Shown here: positions 1 to 8,300 of the stretch, piece after piece
Position numbering within the stretch: the first letter of the stretch is position 1
Layout of the letters: every line of letters starts with the position of its first letter
Notes under the pieces: generated by a model
What the model was told of the DNA's origin: nothing
The model's input: the letters and a program-made list of their open reading frames with translations, nothing else
The model's database searches: none
Program-made: the position numbers and the translations under genes
Source of the DNA: Trichothermofontia sp037445115
GTDB taxonomy: Bacteria > Cyanobacteriota > Cyanobacteriia > B231
Reading direction: 5' to 3'
Length of the DNA stretch: 22,182 nucleotides
Assembly (NCBI GenBank): GCA_037445115.1
Contig: JBBILC010000094.1
Coordinates: 1 to 22,182 of the forward strand

Positions 1-2
1 CT

Positions 3-788
3 GGCCCCACCCCCAACACCCCGGCCCCACCCATTCCTGATCCCCTGCCCGCCTGTCTCCCCGGTGAATTCATCGTCGGCACCAACAGTCACGACACCCT
101 CACTGGCACCGAGCACAGTGATACGCTGCGCGGCTTAGCCAGCGATGACACCCTCTTCGGCGCGGCCTGCGACGATCAACTCTTTGGCGGCATCGGTGAC
201 GATGTGCTTTATGGCAACCAGGACAACGACGAACTTAACGGCGACGACGGCAATGACACTCTCTTCGGCGGCAAAGGCAACGATGCCTTGCTCGGCGGTC
301 CCGGCGACGATCAGCTATTCGGCAATCGCAATAACGACCTTCTGAACGGCGGTGACGGTGATGATAGCCTCTGGGGCGGTAAAGGCAATGATTCCGTCAG
401 CGGTGGCCAAGGCAACGACGCACTCAACGGCGATCGCGGCGACGATACCCTCAGCGGTGTCCAAGCGGGTCCCAATGCTGGTCAAAACGAAATTGATACC
501 CTCACCGGTGGGGTTGGAGCCGATGTCTTTGTCCTCGGCGATCGCTTCCGGGCCTACTACACGGGTGCAGGTATTGCCGACTATGCCCTAATCACCGACT
601 TTGACCCCCGCGAAGATCGCTTGCAAGTTCACGGTCCCTTGGACTATCAGTTCCAGGTGATTGATCCGGACACCGACGGTAACTTACCGGCTGGCATTGG
701 CATCTTTGCCGACGGCGAATTGGTGGCTATCCTCCAGGACCCTGAAGATTGGGTTGAGGACGATCGCAACTTTCTGATTCGGGTTTAA
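3..788 (+). CDS. RTX calcium-binding repeat protein, C-terminal part (5' end outside window)
   Basis: The reading frame is open from the left edge (first full codon at base 3), so only the last 261 residues are visible. A Pro-rich linker (about residues 1-20) leads into about a dozen imperfect glycine/aspartate nonapeptides of the GGxGxDxLx type (for example GGKGNDALL, GGPGDDQLF), about residues 27-150. These are hemolysin-type repeats that form a Ca2+-binding parallel beta roll in known family members. In the DNA they appear as 27-bp imperfect direct repeats. A non-repeat end follows with GADVFVLG, a typical closing motif, and an acidic C-terminus ending FLIRV. Such proteins are usually secreted by type I export or act at the cell surface. 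The N-terminal domain that would define the activity is missing, so function stays open. Several repeats are degenerate (FGAACDDQL, GNRNNDLL). Confidence 0.85.
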   Translation, partial: GPTPNTPAPPIPDPLPACLPGEFIVGTNSHDTLTGTEHSDTLRGLASDDTLFGAACDDQLFGGIGDDVLYGNQDNDELNGDDGNDTLFGGKGNDALLGGPGDDQLFGNRNNDLLNGGDGDDSLWGGKGNDSVSGGQGNDALNGDRGDDTLSGVQAGPNAGQNEIDTLTGGVGADVFVLGDRFRAYYTGAGIADYALITDFDPREDRLQVHGPLDYQFQVIDPDTDGNLPAGIGIFADGELVAILQDPEDWVEDDRNFLIRV

Positions 789-828
789 GGGTAGAACTGA
801 GATCACCGCAAAGTGCTGATATGTCAAC

Positions 829-855
829 ACCCGTGGGGTAGGCGTCCCGCCTGCC
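829..855. repeat. Short hairpin repeat, copy 1
   Basis: The site has ACCCGTGGGGT followed by stem AGGCG, loop TCC, stem CGCCT and GCC. It starts 41 bp after the stop of the RTX gene. Near-copies occur at 3975-4000 and 12407-12435 (inverted), with related hairpins at 11134-11156 and 12351-12406. There is no T tract, so it is not a textbook intrinsic terminator. Confidence 0.6.
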
Positions 856-907
856 AACATTATCCGTCTAAGCCGCTAACCAAACTGCCATACACAAGCC
901 AGACGCT

Positions 908-1346
908 TTAGCGATCGCGTTCTGGCACGAGGCGATCGACGACTTGCGCTAATTGCTGGACGACCGCTAACATTTGTTGCCCTTGCATCCGCGTGATCTC
1001 TAGGAGATCCTCAAACCGATGATCCATCCGTTCAAAGCCCTGCTGCATCTGCTGCCCTTGGGTCTCAACCGCGTGTTCCAGGCGGATCTAAGCCCTGCCG
1101 CATTTCAACAAAGCCTTGGCGCATTTCGGCAAAGCCCTGCTCCATCCTTTCAAAGCCCTGCTCCATCCGTTGACCTTGGGCTTCGCTGGACAGGCGCAAC
1201 TCGGTGATGGACTCTGACATCACGCCAATCTGTTGGGTTTGAATCTCTAAGTTACGCGTCTGCTGCTGGGAGGCCCGCACCCAATCGGCACTCATGACAA
1301 CCAATTGGCCGAGGTCTTCCCGCATTTCGTTAAGGGGGTGTTGCAT
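908..1346 (-). pseudogene. Heptad-repeat coiled-coil protein gene, split by a frameshift
   Basis: An ATG at 1346, with a possible ribosome site GAAGGG just upstream, opens 93 codons that stop at 1065. The protein is almost entirely coiled coil. It carries 7-residue repeats (MEQGFER, MEQGFAE, MRQGFVE, MRQGL) encoded by 21-bp DNA repeats. In the +1 frame the same kind of sequence resumes at once (RLEHAVETQGQQMQQGFER) and runs 59 residues to a TAA at 908, ending DRLVPERDR. Joining the two frames near 1080 gives about 145 residues with continuous heptads. I therefore read it as one gene broken by a single-base indel next to slippage-prone repeats; a sequencing error would look the same. It lies 69 bp after moeA on the same strand, probably the last gene of that transcript. 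Function is unknown. Confidence 0.6.
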
Positions 1347-1400
1347 CGGATCGCCCTTCCCGAGTCTTTTCGCTGCAAGGTCATACTAACTTCAGTCGAT

Positions 1401-1430
1401 TCTCCTGCGGAGAGGCTACGCGTTCGGCAA
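1401..1430. repeat. Short dispersed-type hairpin repeat overlapping the moeA stop
   Basis: The sequence TCTCC-TGC-GGAGA (perfect 5-bp stem, 3-nt loop) is followed by GGCTACGCGTTCGGCAA. From memory this resembles the small dispersed repeats common in cyanobacterial genomes (TCTCC..GGAGA followed by GCTACGCG). Its right half forms the last codons and the stop of moeA (1416-1418). Only one copy is seen in this window, so assignment to a repeat family rests on recall. Confidence 0.45.
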
Positions 1431-2654
1431 AGGCATCACCCGCACGGGACCCCCTGCCGCGATCGTGGTACCACTGGGAACGATGGCTAGGGCATTGGCT
1501 AGGGCCAAATTTACTAGATTGCCAGAGCTATGCCCCCCAGGGACAAGCTGAAAATCATGCCCCCTCGCCGTGGGAATTAACTGGCCCCAAAGATAGGTTT
1601 CCCGCTGACGATCGGCTTGCAAATCCACCTGACTCGTGGCCCACAGCCAAACGGGTCCCCAATCTGCCGCCAGCCCCGCTAGCTTATGCAGAGCTGGTTG
1701 TACAAATCGCCAGCACGTGACTAGGGCCGATACAGGATTGCCCGGTAGGCCCACATAGAGCAGGGGACGGGTCTCTCGCGGGAAGCTAGCCACAGTCAGC
1801 GGTTTTCCCGGCCTCACCGCCACCGCCTTCACCGCGATCGTTCCCCCCAATTCAGTCAACACCTGGGCCACATAATCATAGTCCCCCACGGAAACCCCGC
1901 CCGAAGACAGCACCAGATCGGCCTGGGTCATGGCCGCCGCGATCGCCCGCCGCAGGGCAGCGGGTTGATCCGGTACAATGCCCCCCAGGATGGGATCAGC
2001 TCCGATTTGCTGCACCAGGGTCGCCAGGGCGTATTGATTAGAGTCCACTAGTTGCCCCGGCTGCAAAGGTTGGTCGGGGGTCACTAATTCATCCCCAGTG
2101 GACAGAATGACCACCCGTGGACGACGATAGACCGACACTTGCCCACACTGGGCCGCCGCCAGCAGGGCGATGGTGGCCGCCTGGAGCCGAATCCCCGCCG
2201 GGAGCAAGCACTCCCCGGCCCGCTGAAAGCTGCCCTGGTGACGGACAAACGCCTGGGGTTGAGGAGCCTGGCGAATCGTGACTGTGTTGCCTTGGCGTTG
2301 GGTGTGTTCTTGGATAACGATCGTATCCGCCCCGGACGGTAGCATCGAACCCGTAAAAATCCGAGCCGCCTGCCCCGGCTGCACGGCGACTTGGGGCTGG
2401 GACCCAGCCGGAATCTCGGTGACGACCACTAATTGCACCGGGCGATCGGGGCTAGCAGTTTGCACATCGGTATAACGCACCGCATAGCCATCCATTGCCG
2501 AGTTATCCCAGTGGGGAAAATCCAATGGGCTGATCACAGGCGTCGCAAGAATCCGTCCCGCTGCCGCCAATAGGGGCACCGTCTCGCGATCGCCCTCAGC
2601 AAGGGGTTGAACAAGGTCAAGAATGGCGGCGTCCGCCTGATCAACAGTGAGCAT
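1416..2654 (-). CDS. moeA: Molybdopterin molybdenumtransferase MoeA
   Basis: MoeA inserts molybdenum into adenylylated molybdopterin, the last step of molybdenum cofactor synthesis in the cytoplasm. The 412-residue product has the usual family length. The N-terminal signature DFPHWDNSAMDGYA is at about residues 45-58. The central MogA-like domain has ILSTGDEL (183-190), SNQYAL (205-210) and SSGGVSVGDYDYV (250-262). GLPGNPVSA follows, then the C-terminal beta domain (domain IV) with SSGNLVNLALANALAIVP. The ATG at 2654 has no clear Shine-Dalgarno sequence. The gene starts 21 bp after the MFS gene stop, which suggests co-transcription. The last residues (PLPNA) and the stop fall inside a short hairpin repeat at 1401-1430, so the native C-terminus may have been replaced. 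Other Mo-cofactor genes are not in the window. Confidence 0.95.
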   Translation of the reverse strand: MLTVDQADAAILDLVQPLAEGDRETVPLLAAAGRILATPVISPLDFPHWDNSAMDGYAVRYTDVQTASPDRPVQLVVVTEIPAGSQPQVAVQPGQAARIFTGSMLPSGADTIVIQEHTQRQGNTVTIRQAPQPQAFVRHQGSFQRAGECLLPAGIRLQAATIALLAAAQCGQVSVYRRPRVVILSTGDELVTPDQPLQPGQLVDSNQYALATLVQQIGADPILGGIVPDQPAALRRAIAAAMTQADLVLSSGGVSVGDYDYVAQVLTELGGTIAVKAVAVRPGKPLTVASFPRETRPLLYVGLPGNPVSALVTCWRFVQPALHKLAGLAADWGPVWLWATSQVDLQADRQRETYLWGQLIPTARGHDFQLVPGGHSSGNLVNLALANALAIVPSGTTIAAGGPVRVMPLPNA

Positions 2655-2675
2655 AGATAGATTTATGCGGCAGAT

Positions 2676-3938
2676 TTATGGGGTTGAAGGCACTTCCCGT
2701 ACCGGATCGGCCAGTTGATAACTGATGGCAATCACGAGGCTGCTACCCAGGAACGCCCCGATACTCATCCCGATCGCCCCGATCGTAGGCCAATTGCTGC
2801 CAGGATTAAACAAGATACCCAGCAAACTCGCGGCCAACGCGCCACCACCAAAATATAGCCCAGTCCCTAAACCAGCCTGGTTCGTCGGTACCATTGCCAA
2901 AGCAAAGGGCAGTACCCCATTGGACACCAGACTGAAGGCTGCCCCCAGGGCGATCGTCAGGATAACCGCCGTTGACACCTGGTGAACCATCAGGGTCAGT
3001 CCCGTCAGCACAGCCATGCCGACCCCACCCGCCACCATCACCGTCCGATTCCCCAGATGCGTCGCCACCCGCCCAGCGGGAACAGCCAACACCGATAGGG
3101 TCATAAACAAACAGCCAAGGATCAAACTCACATTCGTCAACCCAACCTGGGTTTTAAGCACTTGGGGAAACCCGATTAGCAACAAACGAAACCCCATGCC
3201 CATGCCCGCGCCACTGATAAATACCAATCCCAACCGTAGCCCCAGTGCCCCCATCCAGACCGGGAGCGGTCCCCCGATGCGACTGGTTTGGACGGGGAGA
3301 GTTACCGGCTCGACAGGGACGGGGGAGGCAACCTGTTGATCCGGGCCAGCCAGCCGCAAAACCGTTGCCGCCAAAAGCATCGAGAGCGATCCCACGGAAA
3401 AGGCCACCACTGGCCCCAGGCCCAGGATAAACTGATTGGCGAGCGGTCCCATCGCCGAAAAAACACCCCCTACCAGGGTCAAAACACTCGCGGCCTGGGG
3501 GAGTTGCACCTGCGTGGCATAGCGTCCCAACAGGGCTAGGGCCGGACTGCGAAACACCGACATCGCTAAGGCCCAGGCAATCAATAGCACGGGCAATACC
3601 CAACGCATGGCCGGATCGCCAAACACCACGAAAACCGGAATGCCAATAAAGCACGCTGAGGCCAGGACAATCCCGATCGCAATAAACGGGAAACGACTGC
3701 CTACCCAATACTGGACGCGATCGGAGAAGCCCCCCATCACTGGCTCAATGACCGCCGACAGCAAATTTTCCACAACCAGGATTACCGTTGCGATCGGGGC
3801 CGGGAAGCCAAACTGAGTGAGGAGTTGCAACAGATAAAGGTTATAGATCACCCAGGTCAGCGTGATCGTGCCATTAACAGCTGCCAACCCCCACACTTGG
3901 GGCCAAAGGGTTTTTGGCGTAGGCGCAGAGCTAGTCAA
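2676..3938 (-). CDS. MFS transporter (SLC45-like architecture)
   Basis: The 420-residue protein is highly hydrophobic, with about 12 predicted membrane segments, and would be an inner-membrane permease. The N-terminal half has NGTITLTWVIYNLYLLQLL and then EPVMGGFSDRVQYWVGSRFPFI. That places an acidic/Arg loop (SDR..GSRFPF) between TM2 and TM3, as in the major facilitator superfamily and its SLC45-like branch. A hydrophilic loop of about 30 residues (DQQVASPVPVEPV...) separates the two halves. The substrate cannot be read from sequence; molybdate is not implied, despite the neighbour. Start: the frame has a TAA six codons upstream of TTG 3938 and no ATG there, so TTG is the best visible start. 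An ATG at 3954 is out of frame. It is probably the first gene of the operon with moeA. Confidence 0.85.
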   Translation of the reverse strand: MTSSAPTPKTLWPQVWGLAAVNGTITLTWVIYNLYLLQLLTQFGFPAPIATVILVVENLLSAVIEPVMGGFSDRVQYWVGSRFPFIAIGIVLASACFIGIPVFVVFGDPAMRWVLPVLLIAWALAMSVFRSPALALLGRYATQVQLPQAASVLTLVGGVFSAMGPLANQFILGLGPVVAFSVGSLSMLLAATVLRLAGPDQQVASPVPVEPVTLPVQTSRIGGPLPVWMGALGLRLGLVFISGAGMGMGFRLLLIGFPQVLKTQVGLTNVSLILGCLFMTLSVLAVPAGRVATHLGNRTVMVAGGVGMAVLTGLTLMVHQVSTAVILTIALGAAFSLVSNGVLPFALAMVPTNQAGLGTGLYFGGGALAASLLGILFNPGSNWPTIGAIGMSIGAFLGSSLVIAISYQLADPVREVPSTP

Positions 3939-3974
3939 AGGGACAATATCCCATTAGGGAAGGTGAGGATTTAG

Positions 3975-4000
3975 ACCCGTGGGGTAGGCGTCTCGCCTGC
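3975..4000. repeat. Short hairpin repeat, copy 2
   Basis: The site has ACCCGTGGGGT then stem AGGCG, loop TCT, stem CGCCT, GC. It matches 829-854 except for one base, which lies in the loop. It leads directly into the 32-bp tandem array that repeats its right half. Confidence 0.6.
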
Positions 4001-4092
4001 TGAGGACAGCGCCTTATTGGCGTCTCGCCTGCTGAGGACAGCGCCTTATTGGCGTCTCGCCTGCCGAGGACAGCGCCTTATTGGCGTCTCGC
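3987..4092. repeat. 32-bp tandem repeat, three full units plus a partial fourth
   Basis: Units begin at 3987, 4019 and 4051, each starting GGCGTCTCGCCTGC and ending GCGCCTTATT. Units 1 and 2 are identical, and unit 3 has one change (CTGCTGAG to CTGCCGAG). A fourth unit breaks off after GGCGTCTCGC (4083-4092). Each unit carries the GGCG-TCT-CGCC hairpin core, so the array looks like local amplification of the hairpin repeat plus its right flank. Confidence 0.85.
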
Positions 4093-4125
4093 TGGCCCGC
4101 CTAAATTGTACACCTGTGGGGTAAA

Positions 4126-4345
4126 CGACTAAAGTCGTTACTACTAACAAGGCAAGTCCAGTATACAGCCGTTCCCTCTCTAATGAAGGACGGTCAAGCC
4201 TTGCGAACAAGGGGCTTAAGCCCCTTGTCTATACCTCACCAGGTATGGAAGTGCTGTAACTACGATACCCAAATTCCTATTTATCTCTGCAAGGACTAAG
4301 GACTAAAGTCGTTACTACTAACACTAAAGTCGTTACTACCAACAA
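4126..4345. repeat. Three copies of a GACTAAAGTCGTTACTAC motif
   Basis: Copies lie at 4126-4150, 4301-4322 and 4323-4345. The last two are adjacent in tandem, and each ends in ACTAAC or ACCAAC. The first has an inverted repeat ACGACT-AA-AGTCGT at 4125-4138. The motif resembles short repeats familiar from other cyanobacterial intergenic regions (recalled, not checked). Confidence 0.7.
4165..4260. repeat. 96-bp dispersed repeat, copy A
   Basis: It begins ACAGCCGTTCCCTCTCTAAT and ends AAGTGCTGTAAC, and matches 10494-10589 over its full 96 bp with 8 substitutions and no gap. It contains a perfect 22-bp palindrome at 4207-4228 (ACAAGGGGCTT/AAGCCCCTTGT). It has no reading frame of note, and the ends are not clear terminal inverted repeats. 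Confidence 0.85.
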
Positions 4346-4354
4346 GGGCATCCC

Positions 4355-5263
4355 CTACGGTGCTTGCAACCCACTCAAGAGATCGAGGGTTTGTTGATAG
4401 CGGCTGCCATCTTGCTGTTGGCGGAATAACGCGGCGGCTTGCTGAAGATCGGCGATCGCACTAGCCGTATCACCATTACGCCGATGCATCAGGCCACGGT
4501 TGGTGTAGGCATAGGGATTATCCGGGTCTAGTTGCAGCGATCGCTCCCAATCGCTGAGGGCACCCCGTAGATCCCCTTGGTTTTCCCTGGCTAACCCCCG
4601 ATTGTTATAGGCCTGCACGTAGAGAGGGTTTTGGTCGATCGCCCGGTCAAAATCTGCGATCGCTTGGGTCATATTGCCTGCCATAAAGTACACATTAGCC
4701 CGGTTGAAGTAAGCGGTTGCGTTTGTGGGTTCGACCGTAATGGCTTGCGTGTAGGCGGCGATCGCCTCCTGGCTATTGCCCAGAGCCAACAGCGCATTAC
4801 CCAGGTTGTTATAAGCAAAATCGTTATCGGGGTTGAGTTCCAAAGCCTTCATAAAGTCAACCACCGCCTGACGGTAGCGCTTCAGGTCCGAATAGGCGGC
4901 CCCGCGATTGACGTAGGCTTCTACGTGCTGGGCATCGGCCCGCAGGACTTGGGTATAGTCAGCGATCGCCCCTGGCTTATCCCCCAACAGATCACGGGCC
5001 AACCCTCGATTAAAGCGAGCTTCGAGCAAGTCAGGAGCCTGATCCAACACCCAGGTGAACCCCTGAATAGCTCCCGGTAGATCCCCTGCTTCCGCCCGTG
5101 CCATTGCCGCAGCAAAAACGCCCTCCACTTGCGACGCCGAGGCCGCAGGCAGAACCACGGACGCTGGCAAGGGCGACCCTTGGGCCAACGCGGGCACGCC
5201 CACCCCATTGAGGGTGACCACACCCGCAAAAGCCAAGACCAAATCGGGAAACTTCACTGTCAT
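4355..5263 (-). CDS. Secreted tetratricopeptide (TPR) repeat protein
   Basis: The 302-residue protein has a signal peptide (hydrophobic LVLAFAGVVTLNGVG then VPALAQG, with likely cleavage after ALA at about residue 27). From about residue 45 it consists of roughly seven 34-residue TPR units. These carry consensus pieces such as AYNNLGNALLALGNSQEAI, AYFNRANVYFMAGN, AYNNRGLARENQGDLRGAL and AYTNRGLMHRRNGD. TPR arrays are alpha-helical scaffolds for protein-protein contacts; here the site would be the periplasm. The partner is unknown. Start choice: ATG 5263 has GGGAGG about 6 bases upstream. A TTG two codons earlier sits directly on that site and is less likely. The gene lies 86 bp after the sensor kinase on the same strand, so co-transcription is possible. 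Confidence 0.85.
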   Translation of the reverse strand: MTVKFPDLVLAFAGVVTLNGVGVPALAQGSPLPASVVLPAASASQVEGVFAAAMARAEAGDLPGAIQGFTWVLDQAPDLLEARFNRGLARDLLGDKPGAIADYTQVLRADAQHVEAYVNRGAAYSDLKRYRQAVVDFMKALELNPDNDFAYNNLGNALLALGNSQEAIAAYTQAITVEPTNATAYFNRANVYFMAGNMTQAIADFDRAIDQNPLYVQAYNNRGLARENQGDLRGALSDWERSLQLDPDNPYAYTNRGLMHRRNGDTASAIADLQQAAALFRQQQDGSRYQQTLDLLSGLQAP

Positions 5264-5349
5264 CGCCAACCTCCCAACAAACCCCGTTGCGATATGGCAG
5301 TAGTTTTCAGCACGATCGCGGCTTGCTCAGGAGAATCGGGCTGTCCGGC

Positions 5350-8300
5350 TTAGCGATTTATTTCCGAAGGGGTTTCTAAACGGGGCAAACTGACCGTAAA
5401 GGTTGTCAGCCCCCCCTGGCTCTCCACAGTAATGGTGCCCTCCAGTTGGCTGACCAGGCGATGAATCAGGGCTAGACCGAGGCCCGTCCCCCCATGCTGC
5501 CAGGGGTCATGGCGGAGAATACGGTAGAACTTATCGAAGATATGCGGGAGTTCCATGGGTGGAATATCTACGCCGGAATTACTGACCCCGAAGTGCAGGA
5601 CCTCTGGTTCTAGGCGGGCAAAGACCCGAATCGTTTCACCCGCAGGCGTATACTTACAGGCATTGTTCAGCAGTTCGTTGAGGATGCGCCCTAAATAGGT
5701 AGCATCGGTCTGGATACTCGGTAAATCGGGGGGAATGTCTAACACTAGGGACTGTTGTTGCGCCTCAAACCGTCGCATAAAGGGCACGATCATTTGCTCC
5801 AGCCAAGTCGTCGGTTCTAAGGTGACAATCGTCAGGGTTTCTTCCCCCGCTTCCAACCGCGATAGATCCAACAGATCCCCAATAAGACTGGTTTCCCGCT
5901 GGCACTCCTGCTGAAGAATTTGGAAATAGCGGTGGGCCGGGCCGGTTTCTGGGGCCAAAATCCCCAAGGGTTTGAGGACAATTTCTAGCATTTGAATCGC
6001 CATTTTAATATTCGATAGCGGCGTCCGGAGTTCATGGGAAACCGTGCTGAGAAAATCATCCTTGAGCCGATTCAGACGCTCCAATTCCGTCACCTGGCTC
6101 TGGGCTGCTTGGTAAAGCCGCGACTGGCGCAGGGCGATCGCGCATTGGTTGGCCACTTGTTGCACCAGGCGAATATCCTGTTCGCTAAACCCATAGTCGG
6201 CCCGATGAATCAACCACAGATCCCCCAGTACCCCGGCGTTATCCAAAATCGGGCAGGCCAATTTGGCCACGGGTCCCTCCTCCGGGTGAGGCCGACAGGA
6301 GCAGAATTGAAAATACTGTCCCTGCAAGAGTTGGGCGTAGCCCTGATCAAAATTAGCCATGTGCAGCACCGTATTCCGAAAGGGCGTGACGGACGTGGCA
6401 TATTGGTAGCGAATGGTTGAGGTCTGTTGCTCTAGGTTATAGATTGAAGCATTGCAATTGCTCACCCCGATCGCCTGGGCCAATTCCTCGACCGCTGTTT
6501 GCAGGATTTGGTTTTCATCTAAACTATCCCGCACCCGATCGGTAATGCGTTTTAGCGTCGCCTCAAAAGTAAAGGCTTGCCGTAATAAGACCGTCCGTTC
6601 CAGAACCTGTTGTTCGAGGTCTGAATTGAGATGTTGGACCTGCTGATAGAGTTCCGACTGTTGGATCGCGATCGCCAACTGATCGGCAATGGCACGGGCC
6701 AGCTCCACATCACTTTCCTCCCAGTGACAAGGCGACTGGAGACGGTTGAGGTTCAGGCTGCCCCAAACCTGATTGTCGGTGCCATCCTCCGACGAAGACC
6801 CAACCCGAACGCTATGCGCATCGCCCACACATAAGGGGACCAGTAACCAGGCACCAGGATAAGCAGTTATTGGAAACTGCATTAGATCGGGATTAGCCGG
6901 GTCACCCTCCCGATTGCTACCATCAATACACACGAGCGCTGCCCGTCTCAGGGGCGTGGCAAAGGGGTTTGCCGCATCCGGTACCTCTAGCCCCAGCGTA
7001 TCGGGAAGCGTTTGGTTGTGGCGATAGCTGGCGACATGGCACCAAAGCTGTTGGCGAGGCCGGTATTGCACAATTTCTGCCCGTTCCAACTGGAGGAGCG
7101 TGCCAATTTCCGCCACAGCCGTGGTAAACAGGGTTTGGAGATCGAGGGATTGGCGAATCCGTTGGAGCAGCACCCCCAAAAGCCGTTCCCGTTCCGCCTG
7201 TCGCCGGAGGGAGAGTTCCGTCTGGTGGTGTTGGGTGATATCACGGGCGACGCTGAGGACAGAACGCACACGGTGATCGGTGGCGAACTCCGGAACCAGA
7301 CGCGCTTGATAGATCCGAGGTCCCTCGATCGTGAGTAGTTCAAAGGTGATAGTGGTTTCCTGGGCTGTGGCGAATACTTGACGTAACTGCGTATCCCAAG
7401 TCGTTAGCACACTGGCAGGCATTCCCAATTCCTGGTTTGTCCGGCCCTGAAAAGCCTGGGCGGGTAGGCCCGTTATCCGCTCCATTGAGGGATTGATGTA
7501 GCGATACCGAAGCTGGTGATCGAAGCGGGCAATAATATCAGGAGAATGCTCCACTAGGGCACGAAACTCTTGCTCCCGGCGATGCAATAGACGCTCTTCA
7601 CGCTTCCGTTGGCTAATGTCCTGGAACACAATAACCCCTCCGGTAATTTCGCCCTGTTGGTTTTTGATCGGCGAGGCCACACACCCAATGATGTATTCCT
7701 GCCCCGTCCGCGTAACCAAAAGACAACCATCGGTTTGGGTGAGTGATCGCCCCTGCTGGATGGCTTCCAGGAGAGGATTGGCCGCTGGCCTTCGGCTCAG
7801 GAGATGGGCCACATTGAGCACTTGGGTGATCGGTTGTCCTAATGCTGCTGTCTGGGACCAACCCGTCAGGGTGACGGCAACTGGGTTGATAAAGGTGATA
7901 TGTCCCAGCGGGTCTGTGGCGATCGTGCCCTCACCAATGCTGGTAAGTACTGCCGCCAGCCATTGTTCCGCCTGTTGCAATTGGGTTTCCAGCAAACGCC
8001 GCCGCAGGGCAATATTGATGGTGGTGTGCAGTTGTAGGGCATCAAAGGGCTTGAGCAGGTAGCCAAACGGGGAGGTCGCGATCGCCCGCCGTAGGGTCTC
8101 ATCGTCGCGGATTGCGGTTAGGAAGACGATCGGCAGATCCCATTGTGCGCTGATCGCTTGGGCGGTGGCAATGCCATCCATTGCTCCCGACAAATGAATA
8201 TCCATGAGGATGAGATCCGGACGCGTCAGGGGAATCTGTTGTAGCGCCGCCGCACCCGAAGCGACGATCGCAATCACTTCATACTCAGAATCCGCTAAGA

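Larger units (their letters stand above)
3939..4354. other. Gene-free block made mainly of short repeats
   Basis: This 416-bp gap lies between the 5' end of the MFS gene and the 3' end of the TPR gene. It has no credible reading frame. It contains, in order, a hairpin repeat (3975-4000), a 32-bp tandem repeat (3987-4082 plus a partial unit), three copies of a 22- to 25-bp motif (4126-4345) and a 96-bp dispersed element (4165-4260). Each is listed separately. Any promoter for the MFS gene should lie in its left part, but no clear -35/-10 pair is visible. Confidence 0.8.

Noticed and set aside
1065..1346. Programmed +1 frameshift in the coiled-coil gene
   Set aside because: No recognised slippery codon or stop context is seen at the junction; an indel next to repeats is simpler.
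2654..2675. Molybdenum cofactor riboswitch before moeA
   Set aside because: Only 21 bp separate moeA from the upstream gene, too little for such an RNA, and none was seen before the permease gene.
3154..3708. Minus-strand frame of 184 codons inside the MFS gene
   Set aside because: It is a shadow of the permease frame, rich in Gly, Arg and Ser with no coherent motifs.
3987..4092. CRISPR-like appearance of regularly spaced repeats
   Set aside because: Units are contiguous 32-bp tandem repeats with no unique spacers and no cas genes nearby.
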